The translations under genes were made by a program, and so were the position numbers. Source: Heliopora coerulea (Eukaryota > Cnidaria > Anthozoa > Scleralcyonacea > Helioporidae). From it: DNA of 64,000 bases. Shown here one piece after another: positions 36,301 to 46,024 of the stretch. The stretch spans positions 806,001 to 870,000 of the forward strand of contig JASJOG010000017.1 of assembly GCA_030142905.1 (NCBI GenBank), given 5' to 3'. Under the pieces are notes generated by a model. That model made no database searches. It saw nothing but the letters and a program-made list of their open reading frames with translations, and was not told the DNA's origin. Numbering within the stretch: position 1 is the stretch's first letter; each line of letters opens with the position of its first letter.

Positions 36301-39300
36301 TATGTTTTATCTTTTACTTAATAGCCAATAAGCGTGCGTCATATTGCGTACAGACCGGATCACGAGCTCAGCCATATAGTAAATAAATGAAAAATATGTT
36401 ATTTTAAAAGAGCTCTCTAAACAAACGTTAGAATCCTGAATTCCAACCCTTTCTTAATGAGAATCATGCTGCTTGTTTGTATCGATGCCCTTTTTAAAAG
36501 AAAAATAACAAAAACTTGGGTTTAAGAAGGATCAACTGTCTTCATTGTCTTGATATTACTGGCTCTCATGTTATGTTGTTCGAACAAGCTAGTGGTGGAG
36601 GTATTTCGGAAGGTAGCTGAAGTCTCAGCATTTGGATAGAACAACATAGCATGACGTTGTAATGAATTAAGAATGTTGTTTTCACCACTGTGCAACTTGT
36701 CTGGGAAACCCTTGTAAGTCTTCTTAAAAATAAATTCTCGCGTTAATTTTGCTTTTTCAACTCTTTAAGGTTTCTGAGTTAAGATTACGCCATTTATCAG
36801 TTCAGTAGCAAAAGGGACAGTTCCCTTATTTTTTTCTGAGCTAAGAAGGATTTTCGACCAATTCATAAAAAATTTTTTGGTACATTATATGGCTTCTTCG
36901 ATGGTCTATTTTCTACAAATAATATCTTTCAGAAAAGGAAGTGAAAAATGGAAAAATCCTATCCTATGAAATTATGCGAGTCATCACCAATTAAAACACA
37001 CTTTAGATAATAAAATGAACCTAGCAGATGAGCATTTCGTCATAGCTCAACTGCCTTCTCCACGGTTCTATTTTAACGATAGAGCCTTCACTTGAAGCGC
37101 ATTTAAAAAAATGAAAACCGCTTCACTTCATTTGGGATGTATAAGCTAAGATGATAACTACCATAAACTAGACTTGAGAATTGCATGAGCCCGCGAACTT
37201 TTTTTCGGAAATCAATTCTTTTTTAATTTTATAGAGTTTTTAGTTTGCCCATGGGCATACAAACACTCATACCCACACCTTTACCCTCACGCCCACGCAC
37301 ACCCATGAGCATATGTATATAACTACATTTAAATATCTATACCTATACATATGGATCTCAAACTCATTAATAATTCATGAGCAAAACACGAAGAAAATCA
37401 GTACCAAGACGTAGTTTGGATATCTGATCTTAATAAGCATAGAATTTTGTCAAATTTAAACCCGATTTTTTTCTTTAAATACGGATTCTTTTGAGATATA
37501 ATATCATACACTCGAAAGTCGTGTTTCATCAGATATCCAAACACCTCGAAGTTGATTAAAAAACTCGGCTATTGCTTCGTTTTTCAACTCACTTCTCGGT
37601 GTTTGGATATCTGATGAAACACTCCTTCTCGTGTATGATATATTACTTCTCAAACTCATTAATAATTCATGACCTAATTAACCAACCAGACGAAAATATT
37701 TGGTCATGTGCATGTGTTTTGAAACCCGGTAAAGGTCGCATAAACTGAATTCATAATTAAGAAATCAGATAATAAACGGCTCTTACTTAGAATCGTTTAT
37801 TACCACATTTCTTAATTACAAATTCAAAATAGACGATTGAGAAGCTATTTCATAAACTCGTGTCTCGTGTTTTACCAGGGGTTACAAATACTCGAGAACA
37901 ATAAAAAGCACTCGGCCTACCGCCTCGTGATTTTCAATGTTCTCTCGCGTTTGTAAAACATTCGAGAACAACAAAAATCACTCGGCGTACGGCCTCGTGA
38001 TTTCCATTATCCTCTCACGTTTTACAAACACTCTCCCTCCTTTATGAAATATTATATAAAAATTATGCATATAAATTGTCCGATGCATAAAGCATACGCA
38101 CAAATACACACACATATTCATGAAGGGTAGTTGCTGACGTTATTTATTGGGTTGACGACATTCTATGGCCGCTCAAAGACCTTTTAGGTAGTTGGAAACT
38201 ATACTTTACTACAATCAGTCTGCGGATGAAACCACAAGGAAACTTATTTACTCCTCTTATAAATTTAGGAAGAAGGGGTGTATCTGAGTAAAGGGCATAG
38301 TTCAAGCAAGAGTCAAATACGCCGTTAGTTTACATGTAGATTCAAATGCCCGATATAATCAATAACACAGTCAATGTTACAGCACCTAAGAGGTCAGATA
38401 ATTTTGAGTTTGTTTGACATTGCGCTTGTAATAACGAAAAATGGCATTGGAAATCCTTCTATATCTATTTTTGTTCTTAAGCTTCTCACATCTTCGTATT
38501 ATACAAAAGGGGTATATGATGACGTTAGGTATGTCAGACAGTATTGTGACAAATCTAAAATAAAGTATCTCTTTAAAATTATTCTATGAAACCACTTGAA
38601 GCTTTGCATATCGTGCGAACCCCATGCATAACTAAACAACGGCGAGTATAGCAACCGACTGTTTTCGCGATTGTTCATTTCTCACGCAGGAAGGGGTTAA
38701 AAACTATCTCTCTAACCCTTTTCCGGTCCGTACCCGACTTTTTAATTTTACTTTGGCTAACACCAGACGATTTTACTTGTCAAGCGGAGACACTTCGGAC
38801 AAGAAAGGGTTAATAAATTGGTTCTCCCAGTGGTCAAAAACGTTTTTAATAACCATGTAATTGTGAAAACCCAGCTTTTAATTGAAAATATTGCCTGTCT
38901 ACAAGAAACAAAACAAAAAACAAATCAACAAAAAAATAAAAATGAAAATAAATTGACTGCTGGGGATTCAACAATGTGGAAAGTAATGTGTTGCTATAGC
39001 GACAATATAACTTATTCAGAGCTCTTTTGTTTGATAGTCAGCATCCATAAGAATAGTTTCAAGTCATTAAGGGAAATAATTTTGAAGAAATAGCCCAGTT
39101 TGACAAATATGACTTAACAATGTATCTATTTGCATAACACAAAAACTCCGAAGAACTTAAGTACGAAATAAAGATATTGCAATTACACGTACAAAGCCAG
39201 CCAATTAAAACGATTGGAAAATTGAGATGGTAAAAGAACTTTAAGGGAAATCTTTAGGCCCTATATCTACATGATTTGATTTACATATATGATTGTTCAT

Positions 39301-42024
39301 TGTCATGCATAGAATTAACACACAGCTGCCTTGAGGGCCTATTTGTATATTAACGAGCAAATCGTAAGCAGGAACTGTGTCCTTGAGACGACATTGCATC
39401 GGCCTAGATGAACAGCCATGTTGCACATGTCTTCACTGGTCTGTAAAAACGATCATTAATCTGGATAACAACAGTTGGATATGATTGGCAAGATTATAAT
39501 TGTATCCATACCTGATTAAAATACTATATACTATGGTAATATATCAACAGCAATCCTGCCGATCCACGATGACTGATATCTACGTCATAGGCAGCTGAAC
39601 AGGCGCGAGTTTAGTGCGATCTCGGTCGTATTAATGACTTCAGCATTGACAAAAATAATCAATATATAGAACGTGCTGCCCTTTATAGTTCTAAATGGAA
39701 TTTTAAAAAATCTTCTGGAAAGTTCGAGCAATAACACGAACTCAGAGACATGGCTGTGTGTGATAACCTTCACAGTAATGACTTAAATAGAATTCCTTGC
39801 TGCAGAGTCAGTACTCTCAACAAATCAACACGCTTACCAAAGAAACACGATGAAGAACAATCTTAGGACGAATTTCCTCTGCGCTAACCCTCAGCCTTCC
39901 TGGCACACGTAATCATGTCTTTCAGGTAACACGAGCCAGATAACAAATGTTTTTATTTTATTCTATTTATCCTTATTTTTTCACCAAAGTGCTCTATGTC
40001 ATGGGGAGAATTCCTATCGGAGGACCAGTTCTATAAAATTCTCTGTATTTTCCCTTTTAAAAATTTGCTAAATTTTCTTAATTTCTTAGTTTTTTTGTGC
40101 CAAGTCATCCGGGTAAGGGCGATGAGTCGACTGAACTTCTGATAGTTTCCATGCATCTGCCACACTTATGGATATATATAAACTTGTCAACTTCAGAAAT
40201 AATGATGCACTCTATTGAAAGCTCTACCAGTACCATCATCACCGTATATGTTGGGGATTGTTGTCTAATTAATTTGATGATATTTTGTGGCCTTCTCAGG
40301 ACAAAACATCCCCAAAATCCAAGCGAGCATGTTTCGAATCGAGGCGGTACAGATCGTATCCGAATTAAGTATTTTTTCTCCTAAGCATTTTTTTTTCCAG
40401 GAACGTATTTGTGAACTTTAGCTAATGAAGGTACCTGCGTAGACTTGCCTTTTGGTTATTTAGAAGATGAAGAACTTTTGAACCCTATATGTGCCGTCGC
40501 TAAAATATGTAAATAAATTTGGTAGAAATTTGTGGGTAGTCTAATCCAGATGCTACAATCCGAGTGGCTACGGTACTCGACATCTAATGCTCCGCAGATA
40601 TAAACTAGCAGCAAACATCATGCAAGAATTTCCATCATAATCTAGTTGTTGAATGGTACTTAAAATAAAACTGTTAGATAGCTTAAAATATAAATATAGT
40701 TCACTTAAGTTTGCACAATGAAAGAATAGATGTCAAACAGCCTACAGTCTGCAGAGTATGTTCAGTACGTTGATTTCTAATGGCGGCAGTTTGTAGTTGG
40801 TACAGGCAACAATAACTATTTGGCAGAAAATAGTTTTTACCGACTTGTGCGGGTGTTACTGACTTTTGGTATGCTCAAAACGGCCAATTATGAAAAAATC
40901 TTTGCAGCAATAGCAGCAGATCTATTGACTAAAACGTTGGACAACTGTTCTAGTTTTTTGTTTGTTTGTTTTTCAGTAAATATATCCATCGAAAAAACGT
41001 TCAAGTTTGCTTCCTTATACGGAACGCCGGTTCAATGCCCAATTGTCACCGAATTTGTTATCAGTGAACCGGACCTTGACACTCCTTACACGCCTATAGC
41101 AGCATGTCAATTGTCTGTTAGATTCTCTAAAGACCAACAGAATCAATAACAGAATTAAACATATGTTCTACATCGCTTTCTCTTACGATGAATACACGAA
41201 AAATGATCATGAGTTTGGTGGATTACCACGCGCTACAATATAATAAAGAAATTTCTATTTTCGAATGTTTATTTTTCTATCTTAAAATATTAGCGGGTAC
41301 CGAGTCTTTCGTTTGCAATTTTACCTGTTAGGTCGTTCGCAAGTCTTTGAGATGTTTTGCTGGAATCTTCACTCCTAACATCTATAACAAGAAAATTAAG
41401 AAACAAGATGTTCTCTATTTTAGATCTTGTTTTTTGCTTTGTGTTTTTGACTTTTTATGCGACATAGTTAACTAAATGAAGTATCTTTTAAAAACTCGTG
41501 ACTTCAACATATTAACATGCTGTCACTGTTTGTTGTGGAAATTGTGCAAACAGAAAATCACTGAAGTGCTACCAGTCCACAAGGGAATTTCGATAAACAA
41601 AAATATTTCAAGCCGTTTTTTTCAGTTAAGTTCTTGGAGCCCGGTGCAAGTTCTCATTCATATTTTAATCACACATTTTTTACAAAGGAAGTGACTTGCT
41701 CTTTTTTTCTAGCTATACTATTCTCTTAATACATTTGAATTTTCTCAGGATGAGCTATTTGGCAGAAGTATTTGTGTGTAAATACACATATGCTTATAAA
41801 CATGAGCAATCATTGTCCAAAACGAAAATCAGATTCTTCGTTTATGATAACATTATAAAAACCGTTTATGTATTAAGACGTATAAATTAGTGCAATCTAA
41901 ACACATCGAAATGAGCAATAACACATTACGCTACATGTAGGTTATATCACTAACCTTGTTCCTCATCGCCATCCGTCCTCTTTTTTGTTCTTAGCTGATT
42001 TTTTACAAGAAAGGACCGAGGCAT
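28066..42024 (-). CDS. SNAG / HNF1-type POU-specific / C2H2 zinc-finger transcription factor (410 aa, 5 exons)
   Basis: Joined exons 42024-41955, 33979-33544, 32758-32562, 29377-29201 and 28418-28066 give 1233 bases, all four junctions phase-compatible with GT-AG sites. The protein opens MPRSFLVKN, a SNAG peptide as in Snail, GFI1 and OVOL repressors, which recruits LSD1/CoREST in known cases. Residues ~169-234 resemble the HNF1 POU-specific domain ([11 protein letters not shown], then [13 protein letters not shown]). Five zinc fingers follow: 241-262 (C2HC), 272-292, 300-320, 328-348 and 356-376, with TGEKPYK linkers, then a basic tail. Expected role: nuclear sequence-specific repressor (inference). 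The SNAG plus HNF1N plus C2H2 order is not one I know. Introns are rich in mobile elements. An additional small exon cannot be excluded. Confidence 0.8.
28440..28625. repeat. Degenerate (CATA)n/(CATC)n tract
   Basis: Low-complexity tetranucleotide repeats in the last intron of the zinc-finger gene. Confidence 0.85.
29201..29377 (-). CDS. SNAG zinc-finger gene, exon 4 (fingers 1-2)
   Basis: Acceptor TTTACAG, donor ACACAG|GTGAAG. Finger 1 is C-x2-C-x12-H-x4-C and finger 2 C-x2-C-x12-H-x3-H. The split glycine codon completes the HTGE linker to exon 5. Confidence 0.85.
30060..30235. repeat. Repeat shared with 31865-32000
   Basis: GGCTTACGAAAGATAAATTTC, then GAATTAACGTATTAAGAGGT and TTTTATCGGG recur in the same orientation at 31865-31990, so the Tc1 element lies between two related repeats. 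A CGCCTCGTG foldback-type motif follows at 30195. Confidence 0.65.
30246..30330. repeat. (TA)n then (CA)n microsatellite
   Basis: About 25 TA units followed by about 11 CA units and short TA runs. Confidence 0.95.
30340..31592 (+). mobile_element. Tc1/mariner element, decayed (1253 bp)
   Basis: Inverted ends CAGTACCGTGTAAAAGTTTT (left) and CCGTACCGTGCAGAAGTTTT (right, read inward) are flanked by TA dinucleotides at 30338-30339 and 31593-31594, the Tc1 target duplication. The interior carries a broken DD34E transposase. The element is shorter than usual because the N-terminal DNA-binding region is missing. Confidence 0.85.
30676..31455 (+). pseudogene. Tc1 transposase relic (DD34E)
   Basis: The first part encodes [31 protein letters not shown] (first catalytic Asp), a [19 protein letters not shown] block, then frameshifts or stops near 31136. 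A second part has a damaged FQQNRAPCH (second Asp lost) and [11 protein letters not shown] (catalytic Glu), ending at TAG 31453-31455. The inferred Asp-Glu spacing is 34. The paired-like N-terminal domain is absent. Not functional. Confidence 0.8.
31600..31680. repeat. (CATA)n/(CA)n microsatellite
   Basis: Short tandem repeats immediately right of the Tc1 element. Confidence 0.85.
31772..32425. mobile_element. PLE-derived unit with inverted arms and hammerhead-like core
   Basis: The left arm (31772-31865) and right arm (32327-32425) are inverse complements: GCCCAGCAAAAAACACG, then AATAGGCATATTTAAAGGTT and AACGTTTCGTTGCTGCACGC. The right arm contains CTGAGGAT-hairpin-GAGAC, a hammerhead-like core with changes (consensus CTGATGA and GAAA) around a 5-bp GTTGC/GCAAC stem. 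The ~450-bp middle is T/C-rich, without an ORF, and looks like a PLE 3' region. Inverted arms with hammerheads are typical of Penelope-like elements. Confidence 0.6.
32455..32520. repeat. (TA)n/(TATG)n microsatellite
   Basis: AT-rich dinucleotide and tetranucleotide repeats adjoining exon 3 of the zinc-finger gene. Confidence 0.9.
32562..32758 (-). CDS. SNAG zinc-finger gene, exon 3 (HNF1-type POU-specific-like domain)
   Basis: Acceptor CCTTGCTTTATTTCAG, donor GCAG|GTTTGT. The exon encodes a complete helical domain: [32 protein letters not shown], then [13 protein letters not shown]. Spacing and key residues follow the HNF1 POU-specific domain (QREVVDTTGL, then KRAALYTWYVRKQ). No homeodomain follows. 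Confidence 0.75.
33544..33979 (-). CDS. SNAG zinc-finger gene, exon 2 (linker)
   Basis: Acceptor TTTAG before 33979, donor AAA|GTTAGT after 33544. Encodes 145 polar residues with no named domain. It joins exon 1 as a GGT glycine codon. The frame stays open about 10 codons past the donor. Confidence 0.65.
33980..34660 (-). other. Start of zinc-finger gene intron 1, no feature seen
   Basis: AT-rich intronic sequence without recognisable repeat or ORF. Confidence 0.4.
34660..36390. repeat. Three tandem copies of a GGTCTGTACG foldback repeat
   Basis: Copies begin about 34663 (ATTAACTGAGTGTGAAGTCT), 35127 (ATTAACCGAGTGTAAGGTCT) and 35717 (ATTAAACAAGTGTGAGGTCC). Each holds inverted GTATTTGCC-type and CCGTACAGACCGAAC blocks near its left end, TTTGTTTGTCTTCAAATC near the middle, and TACAGACCGGATAGCAAGCT then CATATA at the right. 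Copy 3 is broken by a palindrome. An inverted relative lies at 43188-43530. Confidence 0.75.
36105..36310. repeat. PLE-end palindrome inside foldback copy 3
   Basis: Arms at about 36142-36191 and 36210-36260 are near-perfect inverse complements (TTTATATAAGAGCCGAGACA, GAAAGTGAAATGGTGACATT, TCGATTTTATT) around a 19-bp centre. Outer sequences CCACGACCAGCCGACAG and GGAATATGTTTTATCTTTTA resemble PLE tails elsewhere in the window. The arrangement GGTCTTAAGAT-hairpin-CGAAAT looks like a decayed hammerhead core. Confidence 0.6.
37500..37645. repeat. Foldback palindrome
   Basis: Arms of ~60 bp (ATCATACACTCGAAAGTCGT, TTTCATCAGATATCCAAACA and their inverse) surround a short CTATTGCTTCG centre. Located in intron 1 of the zinc-finger gene. 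MITE-like; no ORF. Confidence 0.7.
37875..38040. repeat. Two tandem small foldbacks (CGCCTCGTG type)
   Basis: CTCGAGAACAATAAAAAGCA, then CTCGGCCTACCGCCTCGTG and GTTCTCTCGCG, is followed by a second, slightly changed copy. Each folds on itself. Confidence 0.6.
38050..38689 (-). other. Intron 1 of zinc-finger gene, no feature seen
   Basis: Unremarkable AT-rich sequence; short frames only. Confidence 0.4.
38690..38815 (-). repeat. Short dispersed repeat (CAGACGATTTTACT family)
   Basis: Most complete copy: AACCCTTTTCCGGTCCGTAC, then CGACTTTTTAATTTTACTTT, GGCTAACACCAGACGATTTT and AAGAAAGGGTTAATA. The complementary AACCCTTT and AAAGGGTT at its ends suggest short terminal inverted repeats. Confidence 0.6.
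38816..41954 (-). other. Intron 1 of zinc-finger gene, 5' part
   Basis: No recognisable element. Frames at 38818-39093, 40097-40384 and 40820-41149 have no domain or coding bias I can defend. Confidence 0.4.
41955..42024 (-). CDS. SNAG zinc-finger gene, exon 1
   Basis: ATG at 42024-42022 gives [16 protein letters not shown] then DGDEEQ, with donor G|GTTAGT after position 41955 (phase 1). A SNAG peptide must sit at the extreme N-terminus, which fixes this start. Confidence 0.75.
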
Positions 42025-43140
42025 CTCACGACGGCCAACTGATGGCCCCGATTTCAGTACCTTCTTCCCGCAAAGTGATTCCCGACCAGCGGACAATGAA
42101 AGAGATCTTCCATCGTCCTTTCCTTGGTTAGCTCATGACGTGATACAGAGATCACCGGGTTCTCTGGTTGACCTCAGACTCTGCTTATCTGGATCAGTCA
42201 TTGCCAAAGAAACGGACGATAGGTTTAGCTGCGTGCGCACGAACCTCCTGATAATTGTAATTTTAAGTTAACAGGTGGCCTACTTGGGTTCAATGGACGC
42301 GAAGTGCCCACAAAGGGCGACTAGCGACAAAATATGAGCAAAAACTGCAATACTGCTCGCAGGTACGTAAATTTTAACGTTTTTATTGACACAGAAAAAA
42401 TTTTCACGAAGTAATTAGTCTTGTTAAGCCTCTTCCACAGGTGAAGAAGTAAAAGCTTAAATTACAGGATGACATCATGATCAGACAACCGATGAGGCAA
42501 AGAGGTACGGATTTGGAAGAAGGAAATATCATATAATGGTCAGGGAAGTTCGCTCCGTTTTATCTGGGTAAAAATATTGATGTGTGTTTAAAATAAGAAA
42601 ATGGATTTAGCCGTATCAGGATACACGATTACATATTGTCTCTGAAATTTGGAGGTCAAGTTTATCTTGAAGGCAAATATTGCTGGCATTTTAAAAGCAG
42701 CATCGGTAAAAAGTATTTAAACTGCTATATACTTTGAAAACAATTGAACAGTACTAGTGTGACTGACAAGTACTGTAAATGATTCATAATCGTTCCAAAT
42801 TAGAAGCCATTTGCTTTTATTTATCTTATTCCTAACGCATTAATCGAGTCTTAATGAAGCACAAAACACAAAAATCGCATACAAATTCGGGAGACGAGAA
42901 TTTGCTTAAAAATTTTTAAAACGTCCCGCCCTGAAGATATTATATGGAATTACTTAGAGTGATTAAATACTTAAAGGAGAATAGCGGGAAGTGAACACTT
43001 GTCCTACAAAATATTGCATAAGCCAATTTATATATGAGGCAATTATTGATCCCTTCGACCACCGCTCGAAGCTCGGTGTAAGGATCCAAATCTCGACGCG
43101 TTGAGTCTATTTAGATGCGTGTTGACTAGTTGAGAAAAAT
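42025..43140. other. Upstream region of the SNAG zinc-finger gene
   Basis: The promoter and 5' leader of the minus-strand zinc-finger gene are expected here, but I see no convincing core motif. No other gene. Confidence 0.3.
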
Positions 43141-43143
43141 GTA

Positions 43144-43146
<3 letters not shown>

Positions 43147-43185
<39 letters not shown>
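43147..43185. repeat. (TA)n microsatellite
   Basis: About 18 TA units directly next to a foldback repeat copy. Confidence 0.9.
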
Positions 43186-43187
<2 letters not shown>

Positions 43188-43545
43188 ACATATGGCTGAG
43201 CTCGTTCTTCAGACTGTACGAAAAATCATGCATGCTAATTGGTTGCCAAGCCGTGCAATAACTTTTTCGTACAGACCGGCTCGTTTTCAAGGGAAAAATT
43301 TCCAAGTTGATTTGAAGACAAATTCTGGCAGACTTGGACTGGCCACTGTGCCATCGCACCACAGAACAATGACTGACTATTTTTCTACGGTACGATGGAA
43401 CAATGTCCGGTCCAAGTCTGAATCATGGTACGTTTTACAAAAGATTTACAATAAAAATCTACTAAAGACGTATTTAAATCTTCTCAACAATAATTTTAAG
43501 CAGAAAACTACACGAAGTTAAAGCAAACAAGTAAACCTAAGCCGC
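43188..43545 (-). repeat. GGTCTGTACG foldback repeat, inverted single copy
   Basis: CATATGGCTGAGCTCGTTCT, then CGTACAGACCGGCTCGTTTT, CAAGTTGATTTGAAGACAAA and ACGTTTTACAAAAGATTTAC match the inverse of the 34.7-36.4 kb repeats. A ~100-bp insertion interrupts it after GAAGACAAA. Confidence 0.65.
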
Positions 43546-44084
43546 TCAGAGATTTAGGCCCCCTTGTCACAGCTTTATACTATAAGAATATCTGGCCTTA
43601 ATATTTAACTAAGAATTTTATGCGTCTTATTTGAATTGTTGAAATTTGAAGTGAGTTTCCTTTGCCAAACTTGTTTCTGATTGGCTCATCCGATTGAGTC
43701 AGTTCACACATAAATCATGTGCTCCAGAGCCTTTGGTCGTTTGAACAACGTCGAGTTTGAACAACACCCGTACTTTCACCCTTTATGAGCGACTTAAAAC
43801 ACGAGTAAAATTTTCGGTATTCTTAGCTTTCCAATGATTTTACCATAACTGGCATTAGCAACATTTCTGCGTCTACTAGTACGACCGATAGCTCGTCATT
43901 AAAGTCATTAAAACAGAAGTGGAAAATTTGACGAATCTTAGTCATACACCCTTTCTGGGAGTGCCCTTTTGATTCTCTGTGGCTCCCCGAAAATTTTTAT
44001 CCAAGCTACGCCACTGACTCTACAACAAAATTGTGTTAACAAAATATCCGCAACTTATGGAAGGGACGGGGGCTTGACCTAGTG

Positions 44085-44165
44085 GCAGATTAACCAATGG
44101 GCACTATAGGCACGTCCCTAGGGCCCACGAAGGCCAGGGGCCCACGAAGATGTTTGTCAATTTGT
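44085..44165. repeat. GGGCCC-rich dispersed repeat fragment
   Basis: GGCAGATTAACCAATGGGCA, then TAGGCACGTCCCTAGGGCCC; related to the fragment near 5950-6020. Confidence 0.5.
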
Positions 44166-44284
44166 TATGTTTTGTCTTTTATTTTAGAATGAGATAACTA
44201 AGTACAGACACATTTATCCTTGAGGGATTTGTACTGGATAACTGGCAAGTCTCAAATGTGTTTTGACCGGGGTAAACGACACCT

Positions 44285-44990
44285 AGAAGAGGCATAATAA
44301 GAAAAATTTTTATTGAGATCTAACGTTTCGTTGCATTTAACACAACATCACCAGTGAATGAAATAGCATGAGACAAAGACTATTGATAAGGTTACTATTG
44401 TAGGTTAATTAACATGATTTGGCGTTTGAGAGGAAGTGAGAGGTGAAAGAAGTCAGAGGTGATGAGAAGAGGTAAACATGTCAAAGGAGAGAACGTGGAA
44501 TAGAACTGATATTAGAATTAAGAGTGGGATTGAGTTTCTTATGAGTAGGTCACAGCTGGAGGAAGACGAAGAAGAAGAAAGGATAGTGAAATCATCTGGT
44601 GAAATAGGGTGACAAGTATCATGGTGATGTATTAGGGAGTATGTCAACCCTACACCGACCAGCATTCTCACACATCACCATGATACTTGTCACCCTATTT
44701 CACCAGATGATTTCACTATCCTTTCTTCTTCTTCGTCTTCCTTCAGCTGTGACCTACTCATAAGAAACTTAATCCCACTCTTCTCCTTTGACATGTTTAC
44801 CTCTTCTCATCACTTCTGACTTCTTTTCACCTCTCACTTCCTCTCAAACACCAAATCATATTAATTAACCTGCAATAGTAACCTTATCATTAGTCTTTAT
44901 CTTATGCTATTTCATTCTCCGATGATGTTGTGTTAAATGCAACGAAACGTTAGATCTCAATAAAAAAATTTTTTATTATGCTCCTAGAGG
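44285..44990. mobile_element. Large palindrome of two PLE ends (~700 bp)
   Basis: The left arm (44285-44632) and right arm (about 44671-44990) are inverse complements with few differences and a ~40-bp centre. Both outer ends carry GATGTTGTGTTAAATGCAAC-GAAACGTTAG; on the right end the core reads CCGATGA-hairpin-GAAAC, one base from the hammerhead consensus. The arms are T/C-rich and without ORFs. The element looks non-autonomous and PLE-derived. Confidence 0.65.
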
Positions 44991-45244
44991 AGCTACGAGT
45001 CTCTTGCTAGGTTTTAAAGACTACAAGAGTATTCAAACTGAGCTCAAAGGAATGAAAGGATTCATAATGTATTTCCGAGAGAAATACAAAAGAAAGACTA
45101 ATTTCCCCAATAACTAAACATTACCTTTTACGATTTTTCAAACTTTGACAAAAACAGGACGACGTACCTTTGATCGACGGCCAAATAATAGGTCTAAATG
45201 ACTGAATTCTTAATTCTATTCTTCCTGTTATTAATTATTATTAA

Positions 45245-45330
45245 TTCTATTCTTCTATCATTTTACTCTGGCTAACGTCAGACGACTTTACTCATCAAAG
45301 GGAGAGCTCCCTTCCTCGAAAGAGTTAAGT
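45245..45330 (-). repeat. Short dispersed repeat (CAGACGATTTTACT family)
   Basis: ATTTTACTCTGGCTAACGTC, then AGACGACTTTACTCATCAAA and AAAGAGTTAAGTA, a partial copy in the same orientation as 38690-38815. Confidence 0.55.
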
Positions 45331-46024
45331 ATTCCATTATTCATTATGCTAATATATATTTACTTATGTGAATGGTTTTAAACAGTGATCTTAAAAAAAA
45401 AAATACACAAATATGTTAAAAGGAAAGAAACTCTTTTGTTCATTTCTGAAGTTCATATGTCGAGACATTAGTGCAATACCGTGAATTCGTTGTCATGAAA
45501 ATTTCCGAAATTTGCCCAATAGTTAAAACGTTAATGGAATCAATTTTCGATTTGAGGAATCAACCAACTTTTCTACCCTTTCCCCGGGGCCGCAGTGGCT
45601 CTTGGCGGCACTGTACTTTTGCGATAATATTCACAGAAATCATGTGTCAAAAGTAATCTGATGATTCAGGCCAACTTCGTTAGTTATTTTTTCAATTAAC
45701 TCCTGTCTTTCAGTATCTTTTACAGGACATTCAAAGTCTTGCTCTTGTTCTAATGATAAGCCAATTAAACCTTGTTCTCCACGACGTGATGCTGCGAGAC
45801 GTCAGAAGAAACTCTTTTTTTGTGCTTTTGTCAGCAACTCTGTGTGAATGAATTGGCGTTCATTCGATATTATTTACTGACTTCAGTTTTCGACTGATGT
45901 AAACAACGCCTAAGAGATCCATACAAGCAAAAAAAAGACCAAAAGAGTTCCTAACAGGACCTAACGTTTGGTCAACAACATACTAGTTATTAGATGTAGT
46001 AGCTTGGTAGTTATATAATGTTCT

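Noticed and set aside
34660..36390. CRISPR-like array because of regular tandem repeats
   Set aside because: Units are hundreds of bases long and foldback in type, in a eukaryotic intron; no short direct repeats with unique spacers.
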